From contig CM043967.1 of assembly GCA_014529385.2 (NCBI GenBank), positions 6,093,001 to 6,153,000 on the forward strand: a stretch of DNA of 60,000 bases, read 5' to 3'. Under the pieces are notes generated by a model that saw nothing but the letters and a program-made list of their open reading frames with translations, did not search any database and was not told the DNA's origin. Below are positions 56,265 to 60,000 of the stretch, piece after piece. Position 1 is the stretch's first letter. Each line of letters begins with the position of its first letter. The stretch comes from Adiantum capillus-veneris (taxonomy: Eukaryota > Streptophyta > Polypodiopsida > Polypodiales > Pteridaceae). The position numbers were made by a program, and so were the translations under genes.

Positions 56265-57045
56265 ATCCTTGGTGAAGGGAAACTATGGGAAATTGTGTTG
56301 GAGAAGGGGCTAGACTTGTGATGGATATTGAAATCAAATCCCCTTGGTATATTGGAATGTAGTTTGGACAAGTGGTGGACCTTGAAACCAATAGCCCTTT
56401 CGCTATATTAAACTGTAACTTAGACAAAGTTCTAGACTTGTTTTTAATGGTGGCCAAGGCCTAAGGCAAACTATTGGAAATAGTGTTGAAGAAGGGGTTC
56501 GTGGAATTTGGAATCAAAAGCCCCTTAGTATATTAGAATTAGCGTAGACAAGTGGTGGACCTTGAAACCAATAGCCCTTTGCTATATTAGACGTAGCCTT
56601 AGACAAAGTTGTGGACTTGGTTTTAATTGCCAATGCCTAGGCAAACTATTGGAAATAGTGTTGAAGAAGGGGCTAGACCTGTGGGCACAAAGCATGTATT
56701 GTTGGTACCAAAAATGGGTGTCTTGGACACTCCTTTGGTAGCACTTTACAAGCCCCATCTTCATGTGGTACATGTAAAATAAACTAGCATGTTATATACC
56801 AATGGATAGATTTTTTCATTTAGAATCTAAAAATATAAAGTCCAACAAGTTTTGAGTTTTTTTGAAAAAAAATTATCGGTCCCCAGTTTTTTAAAAGGGA
56901 CAACCAAAAGGTGCAGAAAGTGGTACTACCAATACATGCTTTTACCCTGTGTGACGGATATTGAAATCAAAAGCCCCTTCATATATAAGAATGTAGCTTG
57001 GACAAGTGGTGGACCTAAACTCCTTATGCCATTGCCTTGCCTGGA
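56265..57045. repeat. Degenerate 175-188-bp tandem repeat
   Basis: Units are marked by GTTG(G/A)AGAAGGGG at 56297, 56485 and 56660 and by GACAAGTGGTGGACCTTGAAA at 56373 and 56550. The third unit is split by the MITE at 56684-56945 and continues at 56946 (ACGGATATTGAAATCAAAAG). Related units reappear at 59.4-60.0 kb. Confidence 0.8.
56684..56945. mobile_element. 262-bp MITE in the 175-188-bp repeat
   Basis: Imperfect terminal inverted repeats GGCACAAAGCATGTATTG and CAATACATGCTTTTAC, flanked by CCTGTG on both sides (56678-56683 and 56946-56951). Removing it rejoins GGGGCTAGACCTGTG with TGACGGATATTG, as in the unit at 56.3 kb. No coding capacity. Superfamily unclear. Confidence 0.7.
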
Positions 57046-57060
57046 AAGTCCCCCCTGTCC

Positions 57061-57106
57061 CCCCCCCCGAAAAAAAAAGAAGAAGAAGAAGAAAAAGAAA
57101 AAATAT
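57061..57106 (+). repeat. C8 run followed by A/GAA-rich purine tract
   Basis: CCCCCCCC then GAAAAAAAAAGAAGAAGAAG and more; a simple-sequence tract. Confidence 0.85.
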
Positions 57107-57109
57107 CGT

Positions 57110-58286
57110 AGAATTGGTGGACTTTGAGGAGAATGTCCAGTTTTAAGCTTATTCTAAATGATTGAATGGATCAATGGTGGTCGATATTTAAAAAAACATT
57201 CCTCTTGCTAAAAAAGTGCAATGAATGGACAAATTATGCATTAAGACCACACAACTATAATCATTGTATTTTCAATTGCCTTAACCGAAGGAGTTCACTA
57301 AAGTCAATGTACATAGAACATGGCATCAACAAAAGGGATTTTATTTTCTTTTGGACTTACAAAAACATGTGTGCATAAGGTGTGTAAGGGGTACATAAAA
57401 TTTGTTTTGGTGAACGAAGCCCATAGGGTAGTTTTGATAATAAACTCTTAAAAAAAAGTGCATGTAGTAAATGTTTAAAAGTGGTTTTTAGGTCATTATA
57501 AACACATGGAAAAATTATAGTTTTTATAACTTTTTTTACTCTCTCTAAACCTCTGTGAGCGTGCCATTTGTATGCCAATTTTGAGCACATTAATGAAAGA
57601 ATTAAAAAAATGTTTTGTATGTACAAAATATAGTACACCTAATGTAGAACATCTTTGTCTCTTTGAGAGTCAAAGGTTTTGGGCTCCATTTAATGCTCTA
57701 AAATTTAGTGAAAGAAAAAAAATGCTTGTATTTTCTTCTCTCTCTAGACTTTTGAAAATTGCGGGTTAATTTTGGAAGTCAAAACTAAAAAATTTTGATC
57801 GCTCCAAATTTTGCGAGCTACTCTCCAAATTCTTGTTAAAATTTGAGTTACACGCTCTAGAAAAATACCATTTATCATGCCTCTCCTTTCTGGTTTTATG
57901 TTCAATCATGTTTTTTGTCGATTAAAACGTGATGTGTGCTTTGTAAAAGCATTGATCAGAAAATAGAAAGCACAAAAGCTATCAATATCAATATTACTAT
58001 AAAGATGGTTTTGTAGTTTATGTGGCATTCTAGTAAGTAGACCCTACAGACAAAGAAAGGTGTGCACACATAGAACACAAAACACAGAATAAACACACAA
58101 ACATCGCATACAGGTACAACATTCATGCGCGCATAGGGATCGATAGCACAGATCACTTGCAACGCAAGTACGAGGCCATCATCCTGCAGAAGGTACAAAA
58201 TTGCCATCGCGGATAGGAGGCCATCAACGTACAAATTTATGCGAACGCGTACAATCAGGAAGATGCAAGAGCTTCCTTAAAGGTCT
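57110..58286. other. AT-rich interval without recognisable genes
   Basis: Short random frames only. No repeats, RNA genes or element ends are recognised. Confidence 0.5.
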
Positions 58287-58296
58287 GGATCTCTCT

Positions 58297-58356
<60 letters not shown>
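58287..58356. repeat. (CT)n microsatellite
   Basis: About 65 bp of CT with a GCTCGCT interruption near its start. Confidence 0.95.
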
Positions 58357-58363
<7 letters not shown>

Positions 58364-59400
58364 CTTAAAGGTTCTCGATAGTTCTTGATAAATTTTTTTG
58401 AATGTTATTTACATCCCTAAGTCACTCCCATGTACAAAGACACAAAAATCAGTCAAATCTGTCATTCTTGCTGGCTATCTCTCTTGAAAATTGAAAAATT
58501 ACACAATCATAAGATTACTCTCTTGCTATCTTCATCCTCTTTCCTCATGCATATATTGATAACACACACCAACATGCAAATGCATGTTATCTCATCATAA
58601 TAATCATGCATAATATTCATAGTCATTTACATCTAGCCTACGTAGTAGACATAGGTATCTACATAAATAGCAAAGATTTAACTAAACCATTATAGTACTT
58701 GTAAACTTGACTGAACGGATAACTTACTTGAATTAGGAAGAGGATGAGGTCTAGGAGGGCCTCTTTATTTGCCATGAGATTATGGAGGGGATTAACATTT
58801 TGACGAATAGATGCATGCCATGTGTGCAAGAATGGTGGGTGTGTAAGAGGGGTGTAAGAATGGTCAAAGGATGCATTTTTCCCCCTCAAAAAAGGAGGGG
58901 ACAACTTTATGACGTTTGGCCTTCCATAACTCCTATATACAATCTTTGATTTGAGCGGCGATTATTGATCTGTAATCTACATGCCGAGCTCTTTCCGTAG
59001 ATATGTTACACAATATAGTTTTGCCTGCTAGATTTTAAATTTTATTTTGGGGGAAGATTTGAACTCAAATAAACTAGCTATTTTGCATGTTTGAATTGAA
59101 AATTTGTCCTTTGGTTGCTTTCTTAATACTAGAGCTTTGACTCCCATAAACTGTCAAATAAAGAGGCTCTTCTAGACCCCATTCTCTCCCTAATGGTGTG
59201 ATTTGTTGAGATCAATTCTTGCCATGAGTGATGGAGACCTCTTGAGTTTCCTTTCCTCTAATCCGTTTGTAAATCTGATTGTAATGTGCTTTTTCAATAG
59301 ATTAATGTACCCTAGTAAAATTCCTACTCAACATAAACAGTTGAGTCTAGGACAAGTAAACAAAAAATAATAAGTGGATAGAAATATGATAGGTTGTTGG
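58357..59400. other. Interval without recognisable genes
   Basis: AT-rich sequence. The 81-codon minus-strand frame at 58904-58659 has no recognisable feature. Confidence 0.45.
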
Positions 59401-60000
59401 GATGCAACAAAATGATAGGGATGGGCTAGGGCTGTCTCCATTTTTAAGAGCTTAGGCTAGAAATGTGGTGGGTGTATAATGTTCACATTTCTCTATGGGA
59501 TATAGGTTGGAAAAGTGGTGAAGCATTGGACTTTAAGGACCTCCAAAAAATACCTTGTACACTATCTCATTTTTTGTATGTAGGTTGGACAGGTGGTGGA
59601 CCTTGTTTGAATACAACTTGCTTTGATATTATAGCTATTTTTAGGTGGGATAACTTGAAATCTATAAAAACTAGTATCAATTTAAACGCATTATTTACAT
59701 GTTGGGTATTATTTCCTCATGTCCAACTTACAAAATGCCTACACCTTTCATCTATAGGTCAATGGACCTTCAATGCAAACCACATATTATCTATGTACCC
59801 TACCTTGAAGAAGTGGTTGGGAGTTGCTTCTCTCCATGCTCCAATGGATCTTGGATTCGACAAGTGGTGGACCTTGAAAACAAATACCCATGTAGAATTA
59901 AACCATCATGGGACTTATCTTGGACAAATGTTTAAACCTACTTCTCTTTGTATTTCAATGGAGCTTAGCTTAGACAAGTGGATGACCTTTGCTTCTCCCC
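59400..60000. repeat. Degenerate copies of the GACAAGTGGTGGACC repeat
   Basis: GGACAGGTGGTGGACCTTG (59588), CGACAAGTGGTGGACCTTG (59857) and AGACAAGTGGATGACC (59974) mark diverged units of the array at 56.3 kb. The array continues past the window end. Confidence 0.65.

Noticed and set aside
57572-58904. Small open frames in the AT-rich right part
   Set aside because: No domain, no codon bias, no neighbouring splice or element signals.
1-60000. tRNA, rRNA or organellar insert genes
   Set aside because: No cloverleaf-like or rRNA-like blocks were recognised by eye; the only tRNA-related matches are retroelement primer sites. A tRNAscan or rRNA profile search would settle this.

Overview
The window looks like a repeat-rich nuclear stretch of a land-plant genome, most likely a seed-free plant such as a fern or lycophyte (inference). 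Evidence: Ty3/Gypsy-type pol genes with plant-style integrase, long LTRs with plant tRNA-Met-type primer sites, PPR-type repeats, GT-AG introns, AT-rich intergenic DNA and long CT/GA microsatellites. There are no bacterial operons, rRNA genes or CRISPR arrays. Almost every gene is a mobile-element gene in some state of decay.

Layout. 1-6.6 kb: a decayed transposon-like gene broken up by AAGTGCTT/CACTTGACC minisatellites, plus two unrecognised minus-strand ORF regions. 7.1-11.0 kb: a 5'-truncated Ty3/Gypsy pol (G1) in which the aspartic protease lies downstream of the integrase and the integrase zinc finger is doubled. 12.6-19.9 kb: element E1. It has four copies of a 24-bp palindrome spaced 284-285 bp, then one long gag-like/coiled-coil reading frame split by a 1.9-kb solo LTR (X1), then a polypurine tract, an LTR and a primer-site-like sequence. 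20.6-22.4 kb: inverted fragment of a long LTR (Z). 23.7-34.8 kb: element Y, with a tandemly triplicated (~840 bp) gag segment invaded by a deleted LTR element (25.6-27.4 kb) and by a 4.7-kb solo LTR (X2) that carries about 13 copies of a 152-bp satellite. 34.8-36.0 kb: minus-strand transposase-like gene. 36.6-38.3 kb: PPR relic and a piggyBac-like non-autonomous element with TTAA flanks. 38.6-38.9 kb: two 66-bp palindromes. 39.0-42.75 kb: an intron-containing gene (or young pseudogene) that joins a ParB-like domain to a beta-class DNA N6/N4-type methyltransferase. 43.7-48.3 kb: element E2, a relative of E1 with the same palindromes, coiled coil, C-terminal domain, polypurine tract and LTR, but a different N-terminal module. 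49.0-51.7 kb: decayed minus-strand Gypsy pol (G2). 51.9-55.2 kb: a long forward Z LTR with a tRNA-Met-type primer site. 55.2-60.0 kb: degenerate tandem repeats, a 262-bp MITE and microsatellites.

The two most unusual things are (1) the E family: gag/coiled-coil-only LTR elements whose leader carries regularly spaced, conserved palindromes, lying beside a Gypsy pol with a reordered domain plan and a similar polypurine tract; and (2) the ParB-like/DNA-methyltransferase gene with a bacterial or phage domain plan in a spliced eukaryotic gene. All assignments come from reading the sequence. No database search was possible.
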